Shown one piece after another: positions 11,832 to 21,167 of a stretch of 64,000 nt of DNA (position 1 is the first letter of the stretch; each line of letters opens with the position of its first letter). A program made the position numbers and the translations under genes. The stretch lies in NCBI GenBank assembly GCA_011321845.1, contig DROQ01000096.1, forward strand, positions 21,181-85,180, read 5' to 3'. The stretch is from Planctomycetota bacterium. Its GTDB lineage: Bacteria; Planctomycetota; UBA1135; GCA-002748355. The notes under the pieces are model-generated. The model had not been told where the DNA came from. It made no database searches and saw only the letters and a list, made by a program, of their open reading frames with translations.

Positions 11832-14777
11832 CTATTTCAAAGCCTCGAGTTTTTGGAGAAGCGACCGAAAACGGGAGTTCCGGGGATAAGCCTTGACCAG
11901 CTTTCGAACCTGCTGGAGCCCCTCCTCCAGAACCTCATGTCCCTCCTTTTTCCTCCCATCGCTGAGGAGAGCTGCGGCGAGGTTCTGGGCGCCAATCGCG
12001 AATTTCCGCATCGCGATGGTGGACCTTGGATTCCTCTGGAGGAGTTTCTTCTTGATGTCGAAGGCTTTTCGGAAAGCCTCCAGACCTTCCTTCCTTCTGC
12101 CCTGGATCCGATGGATGCGCCCAAGAAGGTTCAGAGAGCTTGCAAGACTGAAGAGGTAGGGGGTGTGCTCCACTTCTCTCTGGAGGAGTTCGGATTTGAT
12201 CGCAATCGCCTCTTCGACCATTTTCCGGGAAGCGGCCCATTCCTTCCTTGATGCATGGAGGATCGCCGTATCATTCAGGATCTTGGCCCATTCATAGCGG
12301 TATCCGGCATTGGAGGGAGCCGCCTTGGAAATCTCTCGAGCCAACTCGAGCCCTCGCTTGTAGGCGACGAGGGCTTTGGCCTTGTCTTTTTTTCTTCGGA
12401 GCCAGTACCCTCCTAAGCCTCCCATAACCTTGAGAAAAAGCTCTTTTGCATCCAAGTCTTGGGGATGGGTTTTGCACCACTCTTCAAGCTCGCTTCGGGC
12501 GAATTCCAAATGGGATCGCCAAAGATCGTCCTCACCTCGATCCTTGGCGACTTTACTGAGGAAAAAAGCTCCCTCGCACATATGGATCAAACAGTTCGGT
12601 GTGTCCGGATACTTTCGCAAAATAGCCCGGCTCTCAGCGATCGAGCGACGCACCAGCCCCACCCCCTCCTTGTCACCCGCAGTCCGATGCAGAAACCTTC
12701 CAAGGAAATAAAGAGTCCTTGCCAGGATCATTCCGACATTCGGATCCTCGGGCGCGAGTCTTTTCGCCTGCTCTGCAAGCTTCAAAGCCTTCCGCCCATA
12801 GGTGACCCCCTTGGCAACTTCGGTGGCCCCATCCTGCATCCCCATCAAGAGCAAGTTGGCCTTGGAAAGAACCGTCAAAACGCCAAGAGTCTTGGGACTT
12901 TTTTTCCCCTCTTCCAGGATCCGCTCGAACCATTTCCTGACTTCGGGGAAGTGGGCGGCTTCCCGCTCCAGATAGGCCAGAGACAGCATGGTCTGGAAAT
13001 AGAGTTCACCTGCCCTTCCCGTTCTTTCCGGGAGTTGCTCAAACGTTTGCAAGGCGGCCTCCAACTCCCGCCGGGCCATTCCTTCCTTCCCTTGGATCCG
13101 GAGTCCCTCTCCCTGAAGGCTTCGGATCGTCGCCCCCTCCAAGAGGATGCGATCCCTCTCCCCGGAAGACTTGGCCCTGGGTAGGAGACTCGCAACCAAC
13201 CGCCTGGCCTCATCCCAATACTGGTCCCTCTTCTTTGGATCCAACTCCTGAGCCCAGGACATCAAGCTGCTCAGGACCTGGAGGCGTGAAAGCTTCAACT
13301 CCCCATCGAGAGAGAAATCCTGGAGGCCCCTGTAAAAACGATCCGCTTCCTGAAGGAGGGCCCGGCGAATCGCCTTGGTCTGGGGGGTTCGCGCAAAATC
13401 CTCCTTGGCCGCTTTGACGAGAAAACGGTCCACTGCTCCTTTGGCCAGCCCGAAGGCCTTCAAGGCCTGTTGTTTTTCATGCTCCAACTGCTCCCTGGCC
13501 TTGGACTCTTGGTAGAGCAGCCCCATGGGAAGGAGTCCAAAGGCAACGAAGGCGGCCAGGCCTCCAAAAGCGCGGGACGGGTGCCTTCGGGACCAACGTG
13601 AAAGCCTGAGCGCAAGATTGGGCCGGCGGGCCCGAACCCCCTCCCTCCGAAGGAAGCGACCCAGATCCTGGGCAAAGCTCTTCATGGAGGAATAGCGCCG
13701 TTCCGGATCCACATCGATCGCCTTCATGGTGATCGCCTCGAGATCTCTGGGGATCCCTGGGGCGAGTGTTCTCAGGGGAGAGGGGGTTCCCGCGGCGATG
13801 GACTTCTGGATCTCTTGGGGACTCTTCCCCTGGAAGGGAAGCTGCAGAGAAAGAGCTTCATAGAGAGTGATCCCAAGGGAATAGATGTCACTCTGCACTC
13901 CCAGAGCCCTGGAACCTTCTTTGTGAAGCTCCGGAGGCATATAGGCAGGCGAACCCAAGACCGCCCCCGAGACGGTGAGATCCTTGGACCTCTCTTCGCG
14001 GGCCAGGCCGAAATCGACCACAAAGACCCGGCCATCCACCGTAAGCATCAGGTTGGAAGGTTTCAGATCCCGGTGGAGGACCCCTCTGGAATGCGCGTGA
14101 TCCATAGCAAGGCAAACCCGGTGGAACACATGGGCGATCGCCCTGGGCCAATTCTCCTCCTCGAGACCCTGACGTTCGGGTCCCGGCTCCAGGGCTACGT
14201 CCTCCCCCCAGGAAAAACGCTGGGCCTTCTGTTCGGTCAGCCGGAGGAGGGTCTGGGACAAGGTCTCTCCCCCGAGATCCGAAACCCTGCTCTCGGAAAG
14301 CTCGGCGAGGATCTCCGCCAGAGAAGCTCCGTGGACCAAGGTCATCGCGAAAAAGGGGATCCCCTTTTCCTCGCCGACGGAGAGGACAGGAAGGATTCCG
14401 GGATGGTGGAGCTTGGAAACCGCCTGGATCTCTCTCCGGAAGCGCTCCTTCCCCCCCTCGAAGAACAAATGCTCCGGCCGCACGACTTTGAGGGCGACCC
14501 AGCGGTCGAGGCCCTTTTGGCGGGCTGCGAAGACCACCCCCATTCCCCCATCGCCCAGGCGCTCCACCAGCTCGAACTCTCCCATCTCATGGGGGATCTC
14601 GGAGAAGGAGCCAACTCCCACAAAGCCCATTCCAGTGAGTCGGCGCACCATCCGGAGGAGGTCCTTCTTCTCCCCGGGGTGTTCCTCCACAAAGGCCCGG
14701 AACGCACTCTCACCCTCGGTTTCAAGCTTGGATACAGCTTGAAAGACCAATTCTTCGATCTTTGGAGAAGGGTTCAC
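11832..14777 (-). CDS. Membrane Ser/Thr protein kinase with C-terminal TPR region
   Basis: A 981-residue eukaryotic-type (Hanks) kinase. After a ~65-residue N-terminal segment, the kinase domain (residues ~68-375) has the glycine loop LGDGGMGVV, K97 (VALKVV), the catalytic loop HRDLKPSN with D237, DFG at 255-257, and GSPAYMPPE. A 60-residue insertion lies between the hinge and the catalytic loop. One membrane helix (~404-422) follows, then ~550 residues of TPR-like helical repeats, probably periplasmic. The start is GTG 14777, with AAGGGA upstream. Only 47 bases separate it from the divergent ECF sigma gene; such ECF/kinase pairs are typical of planctomycetes, where the kinase is thought to control the sigma factor. 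Confidence 0.92.
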   Translation of the reverse strand: MNPSPKIEELVFQAVSKLETEGESAFRAFVEEHPGEKKDLLRMVRRLTGMGFVGVGSFSEIPHEMGEFELVERLGDGGMGVVFAARQKGLDRWVALKVVRPEHLFFEGGKERFRREIQAVSKLHHPGILPVLSVGEEKGIPFFAMTLVHGASLAEILAELSESRVSDLGGETLSQTLLRLTEQKAQRFSWGEDVALEPGPERQGLEEENWPRAIAHVFHRVCLAMDHAHSRGVLHRDLKPSNLMLTVDGRVFVVDFGLAREERSKDLTVSGAVLGSPAYMPPELHKEGSRALGVQSDIYSLGITLYEALSLQLPFQGKSPQEIQKSIAAGTPSPLRTLAPGIPRDLEAITMKAIDVDPERRYSSMKSFAQDLGRFLRREGVRARRPNLALRLSRWSRRHPSRAFGGLAAFVAFGLLPMGLLYQESKAREQLEHEKQQALKAFGLAKGAVDRFLVKAAKEDFARTPQTKAIRRALLQEADRFYRGLQDFSLDGELKLSRLQVLSSLMSWAQELDPKKRDQYWDEARRLVASLLPRAKSSGERDRILLEGATIRSLQGEGLRIQGKEGMARRELEAALQTFEQLPERTGRAGELYFQTMLSLAYLEREAAHFPEVRKWFERILEEGKKSPKTLGVLTVLSKANLLLMGMQDGATEVAKGVTYGRKALKLAEQAKRLAPEDPNVGMILARTLYFLGRFLHRTAGDKEGVGLVRRSIAESRAILRKYPDTPNCLIHMCEGAFFLSKVAKDRGEDDLWRSHLEFARSELEEWCKTHPQDLDAKELFLKVMGGLGGYWLRRKKDKAKALVAYKRGLELAREISKAAPSNAGYRYEWAKILNDTAILHASRKEWAASRKMVEEAIAIKSELLQREVEHTPYLFSLASSLNLLGRIHRIQGRRKEGLEAFRKAFDIKKKLLQRNPRSTIAMRKFAIGAQNLAAALLSDGRKKEGHEVLEEGLQQVRKLVKAYPRNSRFRSLLQKLEALK

Positions 14778-14809
14778 GACATCGGGTCCCTTGGGAAAAT
14801 TCGGATTGT

Positions 14810-14815
14810 TATGAT
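14810..14815 (+). promoter_or_regulatory. -10-like box TATGAT of the ECF sigma gene (possible leaderless start)
   Basis: TATGAT lies only 9 bases before the ATG at 14825 and no Shine-Dalgarno precedes that ATG, the layout expected of a leaderless mRNA. A -35 box at normal spacing is not clear. The complementary strand reads TATCAT at 14816-14811, which could serve the divergent kinase gene. Confidence 0.4.
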
Positions 14816-14824
14816 AGGCCGCAC

Positions 14825-15454
14825 ATGGACCACATGCGAAAAACCGTTCTGGACGCCAGCAGAGGGGATCCCAAGTCGATTGACACCCTCCTCCAACAGA
14901 ACCTCGCGGACCTCCATCTTTTCGTCCAGGCCAAAATGGGTCCTAAACTCTTGAGCCGGGAATCCACTTCGGATCTCGTACAATCGGTTTGCCGCGAAGT
15001 CCTCCAGGAGATGAAGGATTTCGAGTTCAGGGGCCTTCCCGCCTTCCGAGCCTGGTTGTTTCGTAAAGCCCTCCACAAGATCGTGGACAAGGCCCGCTAC
15101 CATGGAGCGGAAAAGAGAGATCCAAACAAGGAACAAAGCCTGGTTCCACAGGAAAACGGGGATGCATCCCGAATGGAGTCTCTCTCTTCCCGGGAGGGAG
15201 GGCTCATGGATTCCCTGAGCCCTAGCCGAATCGCCATGGAGCGGGAGCATTTGGAAAAACTAGAGGCCTGTCTCCACGCCCTCCCCGAGGACTACCGAGA
15301 GGCGATCCTTCAAACCAAGCTGATTGGAAGATCCTACAAGGAGTTGGCCCAGGAATGGAACCGGAGCGAGGGGGCCGTGCGAAACCTCGTCTATCGAGGC
15401 CTCGCACGCTTGGCCCTCCTCTTGGAGGAAGAAGGGCTCCCCCCTCTTACTTGA
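14825..15454 (+). CDS. ECF-type RNA polymerase sigma factor (kinase-linked)
   Basis: A 209-residue alternative sigma factor. The start at ATG 14825 is chosen because the region-2 helix (VLDASRGDPKSIDTLL) begins right after it. Region 2 covers residues ~5-90 (STSDLVQSVCREVL, FRAWLFRKALHKI), and region 4 covers ~145-205, with LPEDYREAIL and an HTH around SYKELAQEWNRSEGAVRNLVYRGLARL. No anti-sigma gene is adjacent; instead the divergent gene is a Ser/Thr kinase, matching the planctomycete ECF groups thought to be activated by phosphorylation. The stop overlaps the convergent exported-protein gene by 8 bases (15447-15454), so read-through would make antisense RNA to it. Confidence 0.92.
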   Translation: MDHMRKTVLDASRGDPKSIDTLLQQNLADLHLFVQAKMGPKLLSRESTSDLVQSVCREVLQEMKDFEFRGLPAFRAWLFRKALHKIVDKARYHGAEKRDPNKEQSLVPQENGDASRMESLSSREGGLMDSLSPSRIAMEREHLEKLEACLHALPEDYREAILQTKLIGRSYKELAQEWNRSEGAVRNLVYRGLARLALLLEEEGLPPLT

Positions 15455-16508
15455 CCTCGAAGATCTGGATGTTCCCATTATTCCTGTAGTAAGAACCTCT
15501 CGAAGCACTCAGGATGCTGGTCTGAATCATGAAAGACGGTGGTGCAGCCCCGATCTTTACCGAAGCTCCATTGGAAGTCACATACCCAGCGGCATTCGCG
15601 AATAGATCCAGGCTGAGCACCTGTGTGAAGACTTCCACTCCATAGAGCCTTGTATCCTTCGGAAGGAGGAGTTTTTTCGTTCCATTCCCCCCGGTGTTCG
15701 TGGTGAAGGAGAGGGGAAGTTGGATGTCCACAAAGAGCTTGCAACCCTTCGCCCCCAAAAAGTCCAAGGAAAGAGGAAGGGGAATGCTTCCATTCAGTTT
15801 TGTTTTCGAAATCCCATAGAAAATGAGGCCGCCGCTTGAAGCGGGAGCACTGGACAGGCTGGCTGTCAGGTTTCCTCCAATGGCGACGGGGGACATCCGG
15901 AGAAACGGGCTCTTTTTCGAGGAGCCGGGGCAGCCCTTTCCAAAGGTGGAAACCGGAGAAAACACGCCTGCATAGTCCACAGGATAAATAAACTTCTTGT
16001 TCCCATTGGAATTCGCGTAGATCACGTATTCGAGGACCAGATTTTTTGTGGAGTCGTATTTATAGGGTTTGTCCAGAGGAATCAGGATCATCTTCTTGGA
16101 AGGGGCCTTGGGCGGAACGGAGAAGGTGGGAAGGCTGAAAATCTTCTTCCGGTAAACCTCCTGGCGAGCGGTGGTGTAGGCAGCAGCGAAATTCTGGTCA
16201 AGCTTGGCAAGAGGCTTGATGGTCTGCCCCATGAAGATTTGGAGCTGAATTTTCTTTCCGGAAACCGCTTGAAACCCATCCTGCCGGAACCCGACCTTCT
16301 GAATCATCCCCCCATTGGGGATGGTGATTCCCCATTTGTCGAAAACAAAAAGGGTGCGGTTGACTCCCGCGGTGAGGGGGCAGGTATTGGCGGCATAGCC
16401 TTCTCTGTTGGCGTGATCCTTGGGAAAAACGTGGACTGTCTGCCCCATGGCTTGGGGAAGAAGGCCCCCCAAGAAAAGACCAAGAAAGGTAAAACGGAGA
16501 TTCATCAT
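15447..16508 (-). CDS. Exported protein of unknown function with planctomycete-type C-terminal domain
   Basis: A 353-residue protein. The start is placed at ATG 16508 (two ATGs in tandem, 16508 and 16505) because AGGA lies upstream and a signal peptide follows (LGLFLGGLLPQAMGQ); the frame is open further upstream without a signal. The body is rich in beta-strand-like, Gly/Ser/Thr segments. The C-terminal ~70 residues (GCKLFVD, PKDTRLYGVEVFTQVLSLD, then TSNGA) share a pattern with the end of the repeat protein at 2-2572. No catalytic motif. Its 3' end overlaps the ECF sigma gene by 8 bases. Confidence 0.75.
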   Translation of the reverse strand: MMNLRFTFLGLFLGGLLPQAMGQTVHVFPKDHANREGYAANTCPLTAGVNRTLFVFDKWGITIPNGGMIQKVGFRQDGFQAVSGKKIQLQIFMGQTIKPLAKLDQNFAAAYTTARQEVYRKKIFSLPTFSVPPKAPSKKMILIPLDKPYKYDSTKNLVLEYVIYANSNGNKKFIYPVDYAGVFSPVSTFGKGCPGSSKKSPFLRMSPVAIGGNLTASLSSAPASSGGLIFYGISKTKLNGSIPLPLSLDFLGAKGCKLFVDIQLPLSFTTNTGGNGTKKLLLPKDTRLYGVEVFTQVLSLDLFANAAGYVTSNGASVKIGAAPPSFMIQTSILSASRGSYYRNNGNIQIFEVK

Positions 16509-17009
16509 GCTTTTTTCCTGTTTTGAAACAATGAGGGATGGAACGAGAGGGAAGGGTGGAATCCCTCCCACAACAGGAAAAAGCGAAATCCCGAAGAGAC
16601 TGTCACAGGGAGATGAAAAAAAAAAAGCGGGAATCCCCTCCCACTGCGAACCAGTGCTGTCCAAGATCATCCACCCCTCTCTCTGAAACCCCCCTCCATC
16701 CTCCTGGGAATCCGCATTCTAAGGCCAAAACTTCACCCTCCGAAATCAGGTTCCCCTTTTCCGCTGTCCAAGTTTTGGGGCTTCAACATGAAGTCTTGGC
16801 GCTTGGAGAAAGGCGATCTTGGACAGGCCCGAGTGCGAGCATCGATGCCGGATCCCATTTCGAGGCGTTTCCGCTCGCTTCGATACTGCAAGCTCGGTTG
16901 GGCCGAGAATGAGACATGGATGCGGAATCAGACTCCGAGGCGATAAAGCGCAGAAGCATTCCCCAGGCTCGGTTTTACTTTGGATGAGGCATGAATGCCG
17001 GATCAAACT
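16509..17009. other. 501-base spacer containing a 75-bp tandem repeat
   Basis: No gene with recognisable product was found here. The left part (16509-16830) carries an A-run at 16617-16625 and GC-rich text without clear hairpins. The right part holds the tandem repeat listed separately. Both strands stay open across the repeat because the period is a multiple of three, but nothing supports translation. Confidence 0.55.
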
Positions 17010-17016
17010 TCAAGGC
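16837..17016. repeat. Degenerate 75-bp tandem repeat, about 2.5 copies
   Basis: The core CAT-x-x-ATGC(C/G)GGA recurs at 16840, 16915 and 16990, exactly 75 bases apart, each followed by a (C/A)GAGGCG-like element. A second core, CA(A/G)GCTCGGTT, recurs at 16889 and 16964, again 75 apart. The last copy runs a few bases into the stop of the RmlD-like gene. The copies differ at many positions, so it is an old or selected array. Confidence 0.65.
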
Positions 17017-17861
17017 AATGCAGTCCCCTGGCCCTTCTCTGGTTCTTTGGGCTCATCCAGTGGTGAAACCAGGGTTGCCAAGGAACAATCCTTGGGACGA
17101 GGGGCTCCGGGCCAGTCGAGCCTGCTCGCCTCCTGGATCAGGGATACATCACAACCGGCCCTCTCGGCAAGCATCCACCCCAACTGGAACCGCGAAAGCG
17201 CCTTGGGGCCGGGGAGATGCTGGATCCCTTTGCGCTCCGGTTTCATCGCCAGGTCCACCAGAGTCTCGGCAGCGGTAGAGACCTCGAGAGGAGTTCGGAT
17301 TTCGTCGGAGAAGAGTCGGACCCTTTCTCCTTTCCTGAGGGAATGGAGCAAAGGGTCGCTTGCCCCGTGCCTGCCATCGAAAGAAGGACCGTAGAGAAGA
17401 GGAAGCCTCAGAACCAGGTTGTTTGCGTCCTCGAGAACGAAGTCCTCCCCGGCCGCCTTGGTCTCGCCATAGACCATCAGGGGTTTGGGGAGGGCCTTTT
17501 CATCGTAGGGAGGGTGCTCTCCATCGAAGACCAGGTCGGTCGAAGTGAAGACCATCCGCCCCCCGAGGGAGCGGATGCATTGGGCGAGGGCTCCTGTGGA
17601 CTCCACATTGACCCGAGAGGCGTCCTCGGGTTTTTCCTGGCATTCGGAGACTTTGCTCATGGCCGCGAGATGCAGGAGAAGGAGGTCTTGATCTTCACTC
17701 CCGTATTTCCGCAGGAAACGCTCCTCGATCTGAAAGGGCCAGAACAGATCGAATCCTTGGGCCCTTCCCAAGAGTTCGTAGGCGAGTCCCCGTTTCTCCA
17801 GGGCCTTGAGGACCTCGTGGCCCAGATAGCCCGTTCCTCCAGTCACCAGGATTTGCGGCAC
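17010..17861 (-). CDS. RmlD-like NAD(P)-dependent sugar reductase/epimerase
   Basis: A 283-residue extended short-chain dehydrogenase. The N-terminus has the nucleotide-binding motif TGGTGYLG, followed by LLHLAAMSKV and FTSTDLVFDG, and the catalytic YxxxK appears as YGETKAAGE. The overall pattern (STDLVFDG, LRLPLLYG, a C-terminal WPGAPRPKDCSL segment) matches the dTDP-4-dehydrorhamnose reductase (RmlD) superfamily; the exact sugar is unknown. The start is GTG 17861, 11 bases after the FAD-oxidase stop, so it is probably the last gene of the lipid kinase-kdsA-oxidase operon. Confidence 0.85.
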   Translation of the reverse strand: MPQILVTGGTGYLGHEVLKALEKRGLAYELLGRAQGFDLFWPFQIEERFLRKYGSEDQDLLLLHLAAMSKVSECQEKPEDASRVNVESTGALAQCIRSLGGRMVFTSTDLVFDGEHPPYDEKALPKPLMVYGETKAAGEDFVLEDANNLVLRLPLLYGPSFDGRHGASDPLLHSLRKGERVRLFSDEIRTPLEVSTAAETLVDLAMKPERKGIQHLPGPKALSRFQLGWMLAERAGCDVSLIQEASRLDWPGAPRPKDCSLATLVSPLDEPKEPEKGQGTALP

Positions 17862-17872
17862 GACCCAGACTC

Positions 17873-19348
17873 CTAAACCGGTGTGGATGCAACGGGCACC
17901 GAGTCCGGGACGAACTCGGGATAGAGACGGCGGGAGAGATTGGTCTGGAGGAGTCCCTTGGGGTCCAGTTTTCGTTTGAGCGCGAGAAAGGCCTCCAGGT
18001 TCTCCCTCGGGAAGAAGCGATGGGCGCTGGAGGGCTCCAGAGTGGCGTCCTTGGCGAAGTAGAATTTACCGCCCGCCTCGAGGACGACCTCGTCCATCTT
18101 GTGGCAGTGGTACCAGAGCCGTTCCCGGTTCTGGTCGGTGACCTTGAAATCCATGGCGAAGGAGAAGCCGTCGATGGCGTGGGTGAGGAGGAAGGGGTCG
18201 GGGCGGTGGCGCTTGTAGACACCGAGGTAGGGGATGAGGCCGTCGCGATGGCACATGCGGAGCAGCTCCGTGTGCACGCGGGTGGCGTTCTCCTTGGGGA
18301 CGAAGGACTGGTATTGGATGAGACCGCCGGGGAGGTAGGCCTTCTTCCAATCGGGGACGTAGTCGAGGAGAAAGTTGAAGGCAGCGTGGCCCTGTTGGTA
18401 GGGCTTGCCCCGGGTTTGCCCCCGGGTGCCCATGTGGAACTTGGCCGCGTTGACCAGGCGCATTCCAAAGTCGTTCATGAAGAACTTGAGTCCATGCCAC
18501 ATCCATCCCTTGGGGATGACCCCGAACAGGCGCTTGGGCAGGTCCTGGGCCTGCTCGTCGAGCATGGCCCTCGGGTTGGGATCCTCGCCCTCCTCGAGGT
18601 AGCGGGCTGCGTGGATGAGGCCTCGACCGAGGCGCTTTCCCCGGGGGAAGCAGTCGATCCAACCCACGAGGTAATCATAGTCATCCCGATGCTCGTCCAG
18701 ATAGCAGGCCATGTGTTCCAGCGTCGGTGTTGAGACAGCCTCGACCTCCACCTTGCCGGAGTAGATCTTTTTGAGACGCATGCGGATTTCCAAAAAGCAG
18801 CCCAGCATCCCAAAGCCGGAGATCGCCGCGAAGAACAGCTCTTCGTTCTCCTCGCGGCTGCAATGGTGCACCTCCCCGTCCAAGGTCATGAACTTGAAGG
18901 AGAGGACGTGCTCGCCGACGGTGCCGTACTTCCAGTTGTTCTTGCCGTGCACATTCATGGAGAGGAGACCGCCGTAGGTGGGGTACATGGTTCCCGACAC
19001 GACGGGAGGCCAGTAGCTCTTGGAGATCACACTGCGCCAGACCTTCTCGATCGTGACGCCCGGTTCCATGACAATGATTCCGCTCTCCTCGTCGAAGGAA
19101 CGAATCCTGTCGAACTGACTGAGATCCAGGAGGATGCCGTCTCCATTCTGGGAGGCGTCCCCGTAGCTGCATCCCGCACCTCGAAACCCCACGGCCACTC
19201 CGTTCTCTCGCGCGAAGGCGAAGATCCTGGCGACATCCTCCTGGCTCTTGGGATGGACGACCACGGAGTTGGAACGGGTGGACATACCCCAGCCCTCGAC
19301 CTCCTCCGGGACGATCCCGAGTTTCGCTGCGATTTCGATCAGATCCAT
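17873..19348 (-). CDS. FAD-linked oxidoreductase (DprE1/L-gulonolactone-oxidase type)
   Basis: A 491-residue flavoprotein of the VAO/PCMH fold. The FAD-binding half has VGFRGAGCSYGDAS, VMEPGVTI and the GGLLSMNVHGKN region typical of DprE1 and sugar-1,4-lactone oxidases. The substrate half includes YDYLVGWIDCFPRGKRLGRG. DprE1 oxidises decaprenyl-phosphoryl-ribose and works with a short-chain reductase; here an RmlD-like reductase follows 11 bases downstream and kdsA lies 30 bases upstream. A two-step epimerisation or oxidation of an envelope sugar is therefore a reasonable inference, but no polyprenyl specificity can be read. ATG 19348. Confidence 0.85.
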   Translation of the reverse strand: MDLIEIAAKLGIVPEEVEGWGMSTRSNSVVVHPKSQEDVARIFAFARENGVAVGFRGAGCSYGDASQNGDGILLDLSQFDRIRSFDEESGIIVMEPGVTIEKVWRSVISKSYWPPVVSGTMYPTYGGLLSMNVHGKNNWKYGTVGEHVLSFKFMTLDGEVHHCSREENEELFFAAISGFGMLGCFLEIRMRLKKIYSGKVEVEAVSTPTLEHMACYLDEHRDDYDYLVGWIDCFPRGKRLGRGLIHAARYLEEGEDPNPRAMLDEQAQDLPKRLFGVIPKGWMWHGLKFFMNDFGMRLVNAAKFHMGTRGQTRGKPYQQGHAAFNFLLDYVPDWKKAYLPGGLIQYQSFVPKENATRVHTELLRMCHRDGLIPYLGVYKRHRPDPFLLTHAIDGFSFAMDFKVTDQNRERLWYHCHKMDEVVLEAGGKFYFAKDATLEPSSAHRFFPRENLEAFLALKRKLDPKGLLQTNLSRRLYPEFVPDSVPVASTPV

Positions 19349-19378
19349 GCTTCTCTTATATCGGCTGGACTCTGGGAC

Positions 19379-20191
19379 TCATAAAAGATCCAGGAGAAGG
19401 GCTTCCAAATCCGCGAGTCGGAGCATGTTGGGGCCGTCGGAGGGGGCATGGTCGGGGTCCTCGTGCACCTCGAGGAAGAGGGCGTCGATGCCCACGGCGA
19501 CGGCGGCCCGGGCAAGGGGAGGAACCATGCTCCGGTCCCCCGAGGTCGCGGCCCCCGCCCCTCCCGGACGCTGAACGGAATGGGTTGCGTCAAAGACGAC
19601 GGGAGCCCCCAAGCTGCGCATTTCCACCAGCCCGGTGAAATCCACAACGAGGCGGTTGTAGCCAAAGCTCGTCCCCCGCTCGGTCAGGAGGACCTGCGGG
19701 TTGCCGCCCGCCAGGACCTTGTTCAGAGGGTGCCGCATGTCCTGGGGGCTCAGGAACTGGCCCTTTTTGATGTTGACGGGTTTGCCCGTCTTGGCGGCTG
19801 CCAAAAGCAAATCCGTCTGCCGGCAGAGAAAGGCCGGAATCTGGAGGAGATCCACGACCTCGGCAACCGGAGCGGCCTGCGCGGGTTCGTGGATGTCGGT
19901 GAGGATGGGCCTTCCGGTCTTCTCCTTGACGGCCGCAAGCCACTCGAGGCCCTTGGCCATCCCCGGGCCTCGGTACGCGTCGATGGAGGTCCGGTTGGCC
20001 TTGTCGAAACTCGCCTTGAAAACGAAGGGAAGGGAATGGCGGTCACAGATCTCCCCGATGGTCTCGGCATGGCGGATGGCGTGGTCCAGGTCCTCGAGGA
20101 CACAGGGGCCTGCGAGGATGGCGAGGGGGCCTCCCCCACCGATCCGCACCTGTCCCACTTGGATCGGATTGGCAGCTTTCCGTTCTTTCAT
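19379..20191 (-). CDS. kdsA: 3-deoxy-8-phosphooctulonate synthase (KDO-8-P synthase)
   Basis: Condenses phosphoenolpyruvate with arabinose-5-phosphate to KDO-8-phosphate for lipopolysaccharide. The 270 residues include [38 protein letters not shown] and [11 protein letters not shown]. The metal ligands of the metal-dependent class are all present: C30, H204, E241 and D252 (Asn replaces Cys in the E. coli-type enzyme). The start ATG overlaps the stop of the YegS-like kinase (ATGA, 20188-20191). Its presence is direct evidence for a KDO-containing outer membrane. Confidence 0.97.
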   Translation of the reverse strand: MKERKAANPIQVGQVRIGGGGPLAILAGPCVLEDLDHAIRHAETIGEICDRHSLPFVFKASFDKANRTSIDAYRGPGMAKGLEWLAAVKEKTGRPILTDIHEPAQAAPVAEVVDLLQIPAFLCRQTDLLLAAAKTGKPVNIKKGQFLSPQDMRHPLNKVLAGGNPQVLLTERGTSFGYNRLVVDFTGLVEMRSLGAPVVFDATHSVQRPGGAGAATSGDRSMVPPLARAAVAVGIDALFLEVHEDPDHAPSDGPNMLRLADLEALLLDLL

Positions 20192-21144
20192 CGTTTCTCT
20201 CCTGGCTCCTCCCCGGAGCCGGATCCAGGCGCATCGCCCCGGGGACCCGGGACGTAAAAAGAGAGGGCCCCAGGGATGACCTCGATCTCCAGGGGGGCCG
20301 CAGGGCCAGGATCCCCATCCACCTGGATCTCTCCTCCGCTCTCGGTTTCGATCCGCACCTTGCAGACCTGCCGGCGCACGAGACGATCCCCTTCCTGCAA
20401 CCCGCCGAATACCCCCTTGACCACGTGTCCAAGCATGGAGGTCGCCGTTCCGGCCGAGAAGCCCAGGACATCCAGAAGCCCGTCATCCCAGCGAATCCCC
20501 CTCGGAAGTTTCCAGAACCCCCCGATCTGGGCCACGTTGGTCACCAGGACCTCATCGAAGGGACCGAGCCGCTCCCCGTCCTCGAGGACGAAGAAGTGCC
20601 TTCCCTTTTCGTAATTCCAAAGGGAGCCCAGGATGGGACCCAAGTACTTGAGCTTGCCCAGCGTCCCCCCACCCCGCTTGGCGTGGACCTCGGCCACGAT
20701 CCTGCCGTCAATGCCCAGGCCCGCGCAGAGGAAGAAGCGTCGCTCCTCGGCCTCCGAGCGGATCTTTCCCGCGTCGAAGCTGCGCCGGTGCCCGGCCTTG
20801 ATCATCGCGGCGGTCTGGCGGGGGGACTTGGGGAGCTTCAGCTCGCTCGCCAGGACGTTGGCTGTCCCCGAGGGGCAGACAGCGATTCCAAGGCCGGGAC
20901 CCGGATCCGCCTCCACCACTTCGGCAATGGTTCCATCACCCCCCACCACGCAGATGGCCTCGTAGGCGTCAAGGGGCCCCTGGACTCGCTCCCGGATCTG
21001 CCCCGGCCCCGAGCTGAGGAAAAGCTCGACGGGGTGCCCCATCTCCTGAAGGTCCTTGGCCAGATAGGGGACCAGTTCCCCGGCAAGGCCACCACCGGCC
21101 TTGGGGTTCGCGAGGATCAGGATGGTCGAGAGGACTGCCGCCAC
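20188..21144 (-). CDS. YegS/diacylglycerol kinase-family lipid kinase
   Basis: A 318-residue protein of the DAGK catalytic fold. The start is set at GTG 21144, just before [15 protein letters not shown]; the upstream open frame runs through the repeat cluster and the divergent SDR gene and has no domain. Motifs are GGDGT at 68-72 ([12 protein letters not shown]), PSGTAN at 91-96, and the second-domain segments DAGKI, GLGIDG and DGLLDV. These proteins phosphorylate diacylglycerol, sphingoid or related lipids at the inner membrane. It is the first gene of the operon with kdsA, which points to membrane or LPS lipid metabolism. The substrate is undetermined. Confidence 0.88.
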   Translation of the reverse strand: MAAVLSTILILANPKAGGGLAGELVPYLAKDLQEMGHPVELFLSSGPGQIRERVQGPLDAYEAICVVGGDGTIAEVVEADPGPGLGIAVCPSGTANVLASELKLPKSPRQTAAMIKAGHRRSFDAGKIRSEAEERRFFLCAGLGIDGRIVAEVHAKRGGGTLGKLKYLGPILGSLWNYEKGRHFFVLEDGERLGPFDEVLVTNVAQIGGFWKLPRGIRWDDGLLDVLGFSAGTATSMLGHVVKGVFGGLQEGDRLVRRQVCKVRIETESGGEIQVDGDPGPAAPLEIEVIPGALSFYVPGPRGDAPGSGSGEEPGEKR

Positions 21145-21167
21145 CCCCGAAATCGTAGCCCCAACTT

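Noticed and set aside
16837-17016. CRISPR array
   Set aside because: The repeats are only ~2.5 copies, diverged, and have 75-bp period without unique spacers of constant size; no cas genes nearby.
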